A DNA stretch of 11,547 nt, taken from positions 1 through 11,547 of the forward strand of contig JAWVZO010000073.1 of NCBI GenBank assembly GCA_033722135.1, written 5' to 3'. Shown in pieces: positions 1 through 5,973 of the stretch (position 1 is its first letter; each line of letters begins with the position of its first letter). The stretch is from QNFN01 sp033722135. Lineage in GTDB: Bacteria; Pseudomonadota; Gammaproteobacteria; QNFN01. The position numbers and the translations under genes are program-made. The notes under the pieces were generated by a model. It had not been told where the DNA came from. It worked only from the letters and a program-made list of their open reading frames with translations, and made no database searches.

Positions 1-1
1 C

Positions 2-241
2 ATGGGCCTGAACGGCCTGCCGATCATCTGCCGCGAGCTGCAGGCCCACGGCATGCCGGCCGAGACGCCGATCGCCCTGGTCGAGAAGGGCACCACACCC
101 GACCAGAAGGTGATCATCGGCACCCTCGCGGACATGCCCGGTCGGGTCGCCTCGGCGGCGGTGCGCGCGCCGACCCTGATCATCGTCGGGCAGGTGGTCC
201 GCCTGCACGAGAAGCTCGCCTGGTTCGAGCCCGCCGGCTGA
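2..241 (+). CDS. cobA: Uroporphyrinogen-III C-methyltransferase, C-terminal fragment
   Basis: This is the last 79 codons of a gene that starts before the window; the frame is open to the left edge. The protein transfers two methyl groups from S-adenosylmethionine to uroporphyrinogen III, giving precorrin-2, the branch point to sirohaem and cobalamin in the cytoplasm. Recognition rests on the C-terminal tetrapyrrole-methylase pattern: an initial MGLN, then GMPAETPIALVEKGT, a QKVIIGTL strand and the closing APTLIIVGQVVRLHEKLAWF. These match the end of E. coli CysG and stand-alone CobA proteins closely. The fragment cannot show whether the full protein is a single-domain CobA or a CysG-type fusion with the dehydrogenase/ferrochelatase part. 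The stop is TGA at 239-241. The family call is secure; the symbol less so. Confidence 0.88.
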   Translation: MGLNGLPIICRELQAHGMPAETPIALVEKGTTPDQKVIIGTLADMPGRVASAAVRAPTLIIVGQVVRLHEKLAWFEPAG

Positions 242-255
242 GACCGCGCCGCCGG

Positions 256-284
256 ACCCGGGTTGCAGCCGCGGCGACCCGGGT
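256..284. repeat. Two identical 8-bp palindromes ACCCGGGT, 21 bp apart
   Basis: ACCCGGGT occurs at 256-263 and 277-284, so the two sites start exactly 21 bp (about two helical turns) apart. Two more CCCGGG cores follow at 293-298 and 316-321. As each copy is self-complementary, the two could also pair with each other in RNA as an 8-bp stem with a 13-base loop, just after the methyltransferase stop, but no T-run follows. Either a paired operator for the downstream transporter or a terminator-like hairpin is possible; in DNA this rich in G and C, chance is a third option. Confidence 0.35.
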
Positions 285-350
285 GGCAAGCTCCCGGGGG
301 CCGCAGGCGCCGCGGCCCGGGACAACGACCAACGGCGCCGGGACCACCGC

Positions 351-1625
351 ATGCAAGCCGACGATCAAGCCACAGGCGATCTCGCCCGGCGCCTCGCGCG
401 CGCGCTGCCGGCGCATTACGGCTGGATCATCGTCGTCACCGGGCTGCTGATCGTCTTCGCCTGCCTCGGTATCGGACGCTTCGCGCTCGGCATGCTGCTG
501 CCGTCGATGGGGCTCAGCCTGTCGCTCAGCTACGCCCAGATGGGCCTGATCAGCACCGCCAACTTCGTCGGCTACCTGCTCGCCGTGGTCGCCTGCGGCA
601 GGCTGGTGCGCGTCTACGGAGCGCGGGCCGTGATCGCCGGCGCGCTGCTGACGATCGGGCTGACGATGGTGCTCATCGCGCGCAGCGACGCGTTCCTGGC
701 CGTGCTGTTGCTCTACACCGTCACCGGGCTGGGCAGCGGCGCCGCCAACGTGCCGATCATGGGGCTGGTCTCGCACTGGTTCGCGCGCCGCCTGCGCGGC
801 CGGGCGGCCGGCTTCATCGTCATCGGCAGCGGCTTCGCGATCATGTTCACCGGCATGCTGATCCCGGCGGTCAACGCCACCTGGGGCGCGGAGGGGTGGC
901 GCTACAGCTGGCTGTTCCTGGGCCTGGCGGTGGTGGCGATCGCGGCGCTGGCTGGCCTGCTGCTGCGCAACGACCCGCGCGATGTCGGGCTCGGCATCTG
1001 CGGCGACGCGCCGGCCGACGCCGACCGCCCCCCCGCCCCGGCCGTCGAACCGGACGCGGCGACCCGGCGCCGGGTGCTGGCCCGGCTCGGCGCGATCTAC
1101 TTCCTGTTCGGATTCACCTACGTCATCTACGCGACGTTCATCGTCACGACCCTGGTCCAGGAGCGCGGCTTCAGCGAGGCGGTGGCCGGGCGATTCTGGT
1201 TCTGGGTCGGCTTCCTGAGCCTCTTCTCGGGGCCGGTGTTCGGCTACCTGTCGGATCATGCCGGGCGCAAGGTCGGCATGGCCACCGTGTTCGCGATGCA
1301 CGCCGGCGCCTACCTCTGCGCCGGGCTGCCGCTGCCCGAGCCGTTCCTCTACCTGTCGATCGCGCTGTTCGGCCTCGCCGCCTGGAGCATTCCCGGGATC
1401 ATGGCCGCCACGGTCGGCGATTACATGGGGCCGCGGCACGCGGTCGCCGGTTTCGGCACCATCACGTTCGTCTTCGGCATCGGCCAGATCACCGGTCCGG
1501 GGCTGGCCGGGATCTTCGCGGAGGCGAGCGGCAGCTTCGCGTCGAGCTTCCTGATGGCGGCGGGTCTCGCCGGGCTCGCGCTGGTCCTGACCGTGACCAC
1601 GCTGCCGCGGGCGGCCGCGGAGTGA
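351..1625 (+). CDS. Major facilitator superfamily transporter (YbfB/YjiJ-like)
   Basis: A 424-residue inner-membrane transporter with about twelve hydrophobic segments in two halves of six, split by a charged, proline-rich loop around residues 220-240. The N-terminus has a short cytoplasmic tail, then HYGWIIVVTG and GIGRFALGMLLPSMG, the opening typical of YbfB/YjiJ-like carriers. The loop between helices 8 and 9 carries a good MFS motif A (GYLSDHAGRKVG, about residues 298-309); the copy between helices 2 and 3 (GRLVRVYGAR) is degenerate. The substrate cannot be told from sequence. The ATG at 351 gives a complete first helix but has no clear Shine-Dalgarno. The gene is separated from the methyltransferase by 109 bp, so it may have its own promoter. 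A small-molecule efflux or uptake role is family inference only. Confidence 0.85.
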   Translation: MQADDQATGDLARRLARALPAHYGWIIVVTGLLIVFACLGIGRFALGMLLPSMGLSLSLSYAQMGLISTANFVGYLLAVVACGRLVRVYGARAVIAGALLTIGLTMVLIARSDAFLAVLLLYTVTGLGSGAANVPIMGLVSHWFARRLRGRAAGFIVIGSGFAIMFTGMLIPAVNATWGAEGWRYSWLFLGLAVVAIAALAGLLLRNDPRDVGLGICGDAPADADRPPAPAVEPDAATRRRVLARLGAIYFLFGFTYVIYATFIVTTLVQERGFSEAVAGRFWFWVGFLSLFSGPVFGYLSDHAGRKVGMATVFAMHAGAYLCAGLPLPEPFLYLSIALFGLAAWSIPGIMAATVGDYMGPRHAVAGFGTITFVFGIGQITGPGLAGIFAEASGSFASSFLMAAGLAGLALVLTVTTLPRAAAE

Positions 1626-1636
1626 GCCTGGCGAAT

Positions 1637-1653
1637 CCGGCCGACCGGGCCGG
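1637..1653. terminator. Terminator-like hairpin between convergent genes
   Basis: CCGGCC (1637-1642), a five-base loop and GGCCGG (1648-1653) form a perfect 6-bp stem in the 38-bp gap between the MFS gene and the opposing thioesterase gene. Placement fits a two-way terminator, but neither strand has a T-run after the stem, so a factor-independent function is uncertain. Confidence 0.3.
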
Positions 1654-1663
1654 TCGCGTTCGC

Positions 1664-2113
1664 TCAGTCCCCGACGTCTTCCCCGGCCCGGTGGGCCTCG
1701 AGCGCGTCGCGCACGTCACGGGGGATCGCCACCGGTCGCTCGCTGGTGCGGTCCACGAAGACGTGGACCCAGTCGCCGGTGGCCGCGAGTTGCCCGTCGG
1801 ATTCGTCGAACAGCGCGAGGTCGTAGGTGACGCTGGTGGTGCCGATCCGGACCACGCGCAGCGCCGCGAGGAAGTTGCCGGGGAAGCGGAGCGGGCGCAG
1901 GAAACGGCAACGGCTCTCGGCGGCGTAGGGGATCACCGGGTCGCGCAGCCAGTCGATGCCGCAGGGACGGGCGATGAAGTCGACCACCACGACCTCGAAG
2001 TAGCGGTAGTAGGCGACGTTGTTGATGTGCCCGAGCAGGTCGGCGTCGCCCCAGCGCGCCGGGACGGCGACGCGGTAGGGGTAGGTTTCCGGCGAAGGTG
2101 TTGGCTGGGTCAT
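1664..2113 (-). CDS. Acyl-CoA thioesterase, 4HBT hotdog family
   Basis: A 149-residue soluble protein of usual length for a single hotdog-fold thioesterase of the YbgC/4-hydroxybenzoyl-CoA class, which hydrolyses acyl-CoA or acyl-ACP thioesters. The signature lies at residues 21-36, WGDADLLGHINNVAYY: Asp25 aligns with the catalytic Asp17 of the Pseudomonas 4HBA-CoA thioesterase, followed by GHINN and the helix ending YRYFE. The strands FPGNFLAALRVVRIGTTSVTYDLALF and WVHVFVD fit the rest of the fold. The start chosen is the ATG at 2113 (MTQPTPSPETY); the frame is open further upstream to 2233, but that extension overlaps the divergent small gene and looks unlike the family. No strong Shine-Dalgarno is seen. 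It ends facing the MFS gene. The preferred acyl group cannot be predicted. Confidence 0.86.
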   Translation of the reverse strand: MTQPTPSPETYPYRVAVPARWGDADLLGHINNVAYYRYFEVVVVDFIARPCGIDWLRDPVIPYAAESRCRFLRPLRFPGNFLAALRVVRIGTTSVTYDLALFDESDGQLAATGDWVHVFVDRTSERPVAIPRDVRDALEAHRAGEDVGD

Positions 2114-2197
2114 GATGGCGTGACGGCGTAAAACGGCGCGCCAGCATAGCCCCGGCCCGGGGTGGATGCCAGCGACGGTATAACGGAGGAAGTGGCG

Positions 2198-2413
2198 ATG
2201 GCTGAGCAAGGTTTCTGCGACGACTGCGGACACTGGCGGTACGAGCGCAACCCGCAGCTGCAGAGCGACACCGAGCGCGATGGCTTCGGGGTCTGCGAGC
2301 GGATCGAGCAGATGAACAGCAACCGGATGCGCGCCCTGGCGCGGGTCGACGACGAGTTCGCCGCCCTCGAGACCCGGGCGGAGTTCGGCTGCGTGCTGTT
2401 CGAGCCGCGCTGA
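2198..2413 (+). CDS. Small four-cysteine protein of unknown function
   Basis: A 71-residue protein I do not recognise by name. It has Cys7 and Cys10 in FCDDCGHW, Cys33 in FGVCERI and Cys65 in FGCVLFE. The CxxC plus two single cysteines could hold a zinc ion or an iron-sulfur centre; this is inference. The middle (residues 34-60) is charged and likely helical. There is no signal peptide or membrane segment, so it should be cytoplasmic. The start is well set: ATG at 2198 follows GGAGGA (2185-2190) by 7 bases; an in-frame GTG at 2162 has no such site. It is divergent from the thioesterase (84 bp between starts) and ends 4 bp from the convergent Smr gene. Its codons have the usual high-GC third positions of this genome, which supports real coding. 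Confidence 0.72.
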   Translation: MAEQGFCDDCGHWRYERNPQLQSDTERDGFGVCERIEQMNSNRMRALARVDDEFAALETRAEFGCVLFEPR

Positions 2414-2417
2414 GCGG

Positions 2418-2927
2418 CTAGCGAGACGGCGGCGCGCGACGCAGCAGCACGTAGCACGCCCCGGCCCCGCCGTCGGCGGGCCGGGCGGGGGCGCTGTCGA
2501 GGACCTCGGGGTGGGCCTCCAGCCAGCCGGGCACCGCTTGGCGCAGCACCCCGCCTGTGACGCTGCCTCGGCCGACGCCGTGGATCACCAGTACGCAGCG
2601 CCGGCGCGCCGCTTGGGCGCGTTCGAGGAATGTTTCGAGGATGCCTAGGGCCTCGTGCCGGGTCAGGCCGTGCAGGTCGAGCGTGGCTTCCGGCCGGATC
2701 TGCCCGCGCCTGAGCCGCTGCCGGGTCCGCGTCTGGAGTCCCCGGCGGTCGGCCGCGGAACGCGCCCGCTCCCGTGACGGTGTCGCGTCGCGCACCTCCG
2801 GGGGCGCTTTGCGCGGGGCCGGGGGCGGGGCCTTCCTGGGGGCGGCGTCGAGTGGCCTGACCCCGCGCATCGCCTCGCGAAACAGCGCGCGTTCCTCTTC
2901 GGTGGTCGTTCTCTTCTGGCGCTTCAC
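2418..2927 (-). CDS. Smr-domain protein (SmrB-like)
   Basis: A 169-residue protein with an Smr (MutS2 C-terminal-like) domain at about residues 80-168. The diagnostic motifs are DLHG (84-87, in LDLHGLTRHEA) and HGVGRGS (116-122). The N-terminus (TEEERALFREAMRGVRPL) resembles E. coli SmrB, a nuclease that cuts mRNA at collided ribosomes; residues 30-75 form a basic proline/arginine-rich linker. A ribosome-rescue role is therefore plausible, although other Smr proteins nick branched DNA. The start taken is GTG at 2927, which aligns with the SmrB start; an in-frame GTG at 2942 would add five residues. Neither has a Shine-Dalgarno. The frame stays open across surE to 3746, but that part is antisense to surE. 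It is divergent from surE. Confidence 0.82.
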   Translation of the reverse strand: MKRQKRTTTEEERALFREAMRGVRPLDAAPRKAPPPAPRKAPPEVRDATPSRERARSAADRRGLQTRTRQRLRRGQIRPEATLDLHGLTRHEALGILETFLERAQAARRRCVLVIHGVGRGSVTGGVLRQAVPGWLEAHPEVLDSAPARPADGGAGACYVLLRRAPPSR

Positions 2928-2934
2928 GGCGACG

Positions 2935-2943
2935 ATTATCACA
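2935..2943 (-). promoter_or_regulatory. Candidate extended -10 promoter for the Smr gene
   Basis: Read on the minus strand, TGTGATAAT fits an extended -10 element (TGn followed by GATAAT, 5 of 6 matches to TATAAT). No -35 match is seen 16-18 bp upstream, as expected for the extended class. Transcription would begin within a base or two of the GTG at 2927, making a leaderless or nearly leaderless mRNA. Confidence 0.35.
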
Positions 2944-2989
2944 CGCCCGCGGCGCGCCACCGCGGGCGCGGCGCGGTCGGTGATTCGGG

Positions 2990-2995
2990 TATAGT
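2990..2995 (+). promoter_or_regulatory. Candidate -10 element of the surE operon
   Basis: TATAGT (5 of 6 matches to TATAAT) lies 46 bp before the surE ATG in an otherwise very GC-rich spacer. No convincing -35 box stands 16-18 bp upstream. The position suits the main promoter of the surE-pcm-yqaA-nlpD(-rpoS) operon. Confidence 0.4.
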
Positions 2996-3041
2996 ACGCA
3001 CCACCCGCGCCGCGCATGGTGGCGACCCCGCTGGAACCCGC

Positions 3042-3797
3042 ATGCACATCCTGCTGAGCAACGACGACGGCTACCACGCCGAGGGTCTGCGCCAACTCGG
3101 CGAGGGGCTCGCCAGCCTCGGCAGGCTGACCGTGGTCGCCCCGGATCGCAACCGCAGCGGGGCCAGCAACTCGCTCACCCTCGAGCGCCCGCTGCGCATG
3201 ACACGGCTCGAAGACGGCGTGATCCGCGTCGACGGCACGCCGACCGACTGCGTGCACCTGGCGATCACCGGGCTGCTCGACGAGGACCCCGACCTGGTGG
3301 TCTCGGGGATCAACTCGGGACCGAACCTCGGCGACGACGTGATCTACTCCGGGACCGTCGCCGCGGCGATGGAGGGACGCTTCCTCGGGCTGCCGGCCAT
3401 CGCGGTCTCGATGGCCGGCTACGAGCCGGAACACTACGCCAGCGGGGTGCGGGCGACGCTGCAGCTGGTGCAGCGGCTCGGCGAGGCCGAGCTGCCGCGG
3501 GACACCATCCTCAACGTCAACGTGCCGGACCTGCCCTGGGACGAGATCAGGGGCTTCCGCTCGACCCGCCTGGGTCACCGTCACCGGGCCGAGCCGGTCA
3601 CCCGCACGACCGATCCACGCGGTCGGGAGATCTACTGGATCGGACCCGCCGGTCCCGAGCAGGACGCCGGCCCCGAGACCGACTTCCACGCGGTACGCAA
3701 CGGCTACGTCTCGGTCACGCCGATCCACGTCGACCTGACCCGGCACGCCGCGCTCGACGCGGTCGCGGGCTGGCTCGACACGGGGGTGCTGGCGTGA
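3042..3797 (+). CDS. surE: 5'/3'-nucleotidase SurE
   Basis: A 251-residue cytoplasmic phosphatase that removes phosphate from nucleoside 5'- and 3'-monophosphates and exopolyphosphate, using a divalent metal. The metal ligands are all visible: Asp8 and Asp9 in LLSNDDG, Ser39 in RNRSGASNS and Asn91 in SGINSGPN, matching the E. coli residues within one position. Length is typical (E. coli 253). ATG at 3042 gives the invariant MxILLSNDDG start; an ATG 26 bp earlier is out of frame. The Shine-Dalgarno is poor (CTGGAA). The TGA overlaps the start of pcm by four bases (GTGA), so the two are probably translationally coupled. It heads a stress-survival operon ending in rpoS. Confidence 0.96.
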   Translation: MHILLSNDDGYHAEGLRQLGEGLASLGRLTVVAPDRNRSGASNSLTLERPLRMTRLEDGVIRVDGTPTDCVHLAITGLLDEDPDLVVSGINSGPNLGDDVIYSGTVAAAMEGRFLGLPAIAVSMAGYEPEHYASGVRATLQLVQRLGEAELPRDTILNVNVPDLPWDEIRGFRSTRLGHRHRAEPVTRTTDPRGREIYWIGPAGPEQDAGPETDFHAVRNGYVSVTPIHVDLTRHAALDAVAGWLDTGVLA

Positions 3798-4453
3798 ACG
3801 CCGGCCACGCGGGCATAGGCATGACCTCGATGCGCACCCGCGACCGGCTGGTCAACCGGCTGCGCGAGGAGGGCATCCGCAGCGCGGCGGTGCTCGAGGC
3901 GATCCGCGACGTGCCTCGCCACCTCTTCGTCGACGAGGCGCTGGCCAGTCGCGCGTACGAGGACACGGCGCTCCCGATCGGCTTCGGCCAGACCATCTCC
4001 CAGCCCTACATCGTCGCGTTGATGACCGAGGCGGTCCTCGCCAGCGGGACCCCGCAGAGCGTGCTCGAGGTGGGCACCGGCTCGGGGTACCAGGCGGCGG
4101 TGCTGTCGCGCCTGGTGCCCAAGGTCTACAGCGTCGAGCGCCACGCGCAGATCCTGCAGCGTGCCCGGCGGATCTTTCGCGAGTTGCGCATCTACAACAT
4201 CAAGACCCAGCTCAGTGACGGCAGCTGGGGCTGGCCCGGGTTCGCCCCGTACGAAGCCATCGTGGTGACCGCCGCGCCGCTCGAGGTGCCCGAGACGCTG
4301 CTCGAGCAGCTCGCCGACGGCGGCCGGATGGTGATCCCGGTGGGCGACCGCGGGGCGCAGGAACTGCGCCTGATCACCCGCGACGGGCATCGTTTCGAGG
4401 AGTCGCACCTCGCCTGGGTCAGCTTCGTGCCGCTGGTACCGGGCCGGGGCTGA
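3794..4453 (+). CDS. pcm: Protein-L-isoaspartate O-methyltransferase
   Basis: A cytoplasmic repair enzyme that methylates isoaspartyl residues in aged proteins from S-adenosylmethionine, so that they can revert to normal aspartyl links. From the GTG at 3794 it has 219 residues. The family pattern is full: RHLFVDEAL, LPIGFGQTISQP (Ser69 in TISQP), SAM motif I VLEVGTGSGYQ (residues 90-100), and the closing VSFVPLVPG. The GTG overlaps the surE stop and has GGGGGTG a few bases upstream; an in-frame ATG at 3821 would start MTSMRTR, as annotated in Pseudomonas, giving 210 residues. The GIGMTS stretch before that Met is, from memory, seen in other species, which favours the upstream start. Only one base separates its stop from yqaA. 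Confidence 0.95.
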   Translation: MNAGHAGIGMTSMRTRDRLVNRLREEGIRSAAVLEAIRDVPRHLFVDEALASRAYEDTALPIGFGQTISQPYIVALMTEAVLASGTPQSVLEVGTGSGYQAAVLSRLVPKVYSVERHAQILQRARRIFRELRIYNIKTQLSDGSWGWPGFAPYEAIVVTAAPLEVPETLLEQLADGGRMVIPVGDRGAQELRLITRDGHRFEESHLAWVSFVPLVPGRG

Positions 4454-4454
4454 C

Positions 4455-5030
4455 ATGCGCGTGTTCTCGGCGCTGTACGACCGGGCGATGATCTGGGCCG
4501 TCCACCGCCACGCGCCCTGGTACCTCGGCGGGCTGAGTTTCGCCGAGTCCTCGTTCTTCCCGATCCCGCCGGACGTCATGCTCGCGCCGATGAGCCTCGC
4601 CCGCACCGACCGGGCCTGGTGGTACGCGGCACTGACCACCGCCACCTCGGTGCTCGGCGGCCTGTTCGGCTACCTCATCGGGATGCTCGCCATCGACGCG
4701 GTTCTGCCGTGGATCGTCGAGGCCGGGTACGGGGCGCGCTACGAGCAGGCGATCGAGTGGTTCGCGACCTGGGGCGTCTGGGTCGTGTTCATCGCCGGCT
4801 TCTCGCCGATTCCGTACAAGCTTTTCACCATCGCCGCGGGCGCGAGCGCCATGCCGCTGCTGCCATTCACCCTCGCGTCGCTGGTCGGCCGCGGGGCGAG
4901 GTTCTTCCTGGTCGCCGGACTGATGCGTTGGGGCGGGGCGCCGATGGAGCGGTTGCTGCGCAGCTACATCGACCGCCTCGGCTGGCTGGTGATCTTCCTG
5001 GGCGTGGCGTATGTCCTGATCGCGGGCTGA
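4455..5030 (+). CDS. yqaA: YqaA/DedA-family membrane protein (VTT domain)
   Basis: A 191-residue inner-membrane protein of the DedA/SNARE-associated (VTT) superfamily, YqaA branch. It has the family's re-entrant signature FAESSFFPIPPDVMLAP (about residues 29-45), a glycine-rich helix (TSVLGGLFGYLIGMLAI), the second half-site GFSPIPYKLFTIAAGA and a final C-terminal helix. DedA proteins include flippases for polyprenyl phosphate or phospholipids and affect membrane potential; what the YqaA branch moves is not settled. The gene lies one base after pcm, and its TGA overlaps the nlpD ATG (TGATG), so it is a tight operon member. This place between pcm and nlpD recurs in many gammaproteobacteria that lack the enteric order with truD and ftsB. 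The family call is firm; the biochemical role is unknown. Confidence 0.88.
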   Translation: MRVFSALYDRAMIWAVHRHAPWYLGGLSFAESSFFPIPPDVMLAPMSLARTDRAWWYAALTTATSVLGGLFGYLIGMLAIDAVLPWIVEAGYGARYEQAIEWFATWGVWVVFIAGFSPIPYKLFTIAAGASAMPLLPFTLASLVGRGARFFLVAGLMRWGGAPMERLLRSYIDRLGWLVIFLGVAYVLIAG

Positions 5031-5869
5031 TGATGCGTCTGCGCAAAGTCCTCCCGCCCACGTTGCTGGCGATGCTTTTGCTGGCCGCCTGCGGTCCGCC
5101 GCCGCCGGCCCCGGTCGCGAACCGGACCGTCGGCGCGGGGCCTCCACCCTCGGTCTACAGCGTGCGCCGCGGCGACACCCTCTACTCGATCGCCTGGGCC
5201 TACGGTCTCGATTACCGCCAGGTCGCGGCGTGGAACGGCATCGGTGCGCCGTACACCATCTATCCCGGCCAGAAGCTCGACCTGCGCGAGCCCGCCGTGC
5301 GGCGTCCCGCCCCACCGCCGCGCCGCGCCGAGGCACCCGCACCGGCCGCAAAGCCTCCGCCCGTGCGGCCCGCGCCGGCGACGCCGCCTCCTGCGAAACG
5401 ACCCACGCCGCCCGCACCGCGTCCGTCGCCACCGCCCGCGTCGCGCACGACGGCGAAGACCGATCCCGGCGCGCCGGACGAAACCCGGGACGTCGGTGGC
5501 GTGACCTGGCGCTGGCCGGTCCGCGGCCGACTGTTCCGCACCTTCAGTGCCAGCGACCCGACGCGCAAAGGGATCGACATCGTCGGCAGCGAGGGGCAGC
5601 CGGTCTATGCCGCGTCCGGGGGCAAGGTGGTCTACAGCGGCGACGGTCTGGTCGGCTACGGCAACCTCATCATCATCAAGCACGGCAACCGCTACCTCAG
5701 CGCCTACGGGCACAATCGCGAACTCCTGGTAAGAGAAGGCGATTTGGTTGCGCCAGGACAGTTGATTGCAAAAATGGGACGGGTAGATAATGACCGGGCG
5801 ATGCTGCATTTTGAAATCCGTCGCCACGGAAAGCCGATCGACCCGCTCCGCCTGCTACCGAAAGGATGA
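5030..5869 (+). CDS. nlpD: Murein hydrolase activator lipoprotein NlpD
   Basis: A 279-residue outer-membrane lipoprotein that binds peptidoglycan and activates an N-acetylmuramoyl-L-alanine amidase (AmiC in E. coli) during daughter-cell separation. A signal peptide ends in lipobox LAAC with Cys21 as the lipid site. A LysM domain spans about residues 42-85 (YSVRRGDTLYSIAWAYGL, then NGIGAPYTIYPGQKL). Residues 88-145 are a Pro/Ala/Arg linker. A LytM/M23 domain follows (about 178-275). Its zinc ligands are degenerate: Lys replaces the first His (RKGIDIV) and HxH reads HFE (LHFEIRR), as in NlpD/EnvC activators that do not cut murein themselves. Two ATGs are adjacent (5030, 5033). The last ~150 bases drop sharply in GC content and appear to hold an rpoS promoter. 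Confidence 0.94.
   Translation: MMRLRKVLPPTLLAMLLLAACGPPPPAPVANRTVGAGPPPSVYSVRRGDTLYSIAWAYGLDYRQVAAWNGIGAPYTIYPGQKLDLREPAVRRPAPPPRRAEAPAPAAKPPPVRPAPATPPPAKRPTPPAPRPSPPPASRTTAKTDPGAPDETRDVGGVTWRWPVRGRLFRTFSASDPTRKGIDIVGSEGQPVYAASGGKVVYSGDGLVGYGNLIIIKHGNRYLSAYGHNRELLVREGDLVAPGQLIAKMGRVDNDRAMLHFEIRRHGKPIDPLRLLPKG
5762..5791 (+). promoter_or_regulatory. Candidate rpoS promoter inside nlpD
   Basis: TTGATT (5762-5767, 4 of 6 to the -35 consensus), an 18-bp spacer and GATAAT (5786-5791, 5 of 6 to the -10 consensus) lie in the last part of nlpD. By hand count 44 of the 90 bases at 5731-5820 are G or C, unusually low for this window. Transcription would start near 5798, giving rpoS a leader of about 170 bases. 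In E. coli the main rpoS promoter also lies inside nlpD. Confidence 0.6.
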
Positions 5870-5881
5870 CTCGCGGGAGTC
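5868..5881 (+). promoter_or_regulatory. Small hairpin at the nlpD stop, in the rpoS leader
   Basis: GACTC (5868-5872), loop GCGG and GAGTC (5877-5881) form a perfect 5-bp stem starting within the nlpD stop codon. The GAGTC arm could instead pair with GACTC at 5950-5954, just before the rpoS Shine-Dalgarno, so alternative leader folds are possible. Confidence 0.35.
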
Positions 5882-5884
5882 CGG

Positions 5885-5973
5885 CAGCATCGTCCCGTTC
5901 CAAACCCGATCCAAAGAGCCGCGAACCGAAGGACATGGGCGTCCACGACGACTCGAAGGAGCCATCGATGCTG
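5885..5973 (+). promoter_or_regulatory. Possible start-codon-hiding stem in the rpoS leader
   Basis: CAGCATCG at 5885-5892 is the exact reverse complement of CGATGCTG at 5966-5973, which contains the proposed rpoS ATG (5968). Pairing would close a 73-base loop and mask the start codon, with the AAGGAG ribosome site (5956-5961) at the loop's foot. In E. coli the rpoS leader hides its initiation region in a similar way and small RNAs open it. Here the function is inferred. Confidence 0.4.

Noticed and set aside
263..2131. A 622-codon plus-strand frame through the MFS and thioesterase genes
   Set aside because: Arg/Ala/Gly/Pro-rich shadow sequence without motifs; both real genes in this span have clear family signatures in other frames.
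2179..2184. TATAAC as a -10 box for the four-cysteine gene
   Set aside because: It sits directly before the GGAGGA ribosome site, so the transcript would start after that site and lose it; there is also no -35 box 16-18 bp upstream.
2928..3746. Upstream extension of the Smr reading frame to 442 residues
   Set aside because: The extra part lies antisense to surE, has no similarity to Smr proteins, and the SmrB-like N-terminus begins at 2927.
5540..5860. NlpD M23 domain as an active peptidoglycan endopeptidase
   Set aside because: The first zinc-binding His is Lys and the HxH motif reads HFE, the usual state of NlpD/EnvC activators; an expected family trait, not a new loss.
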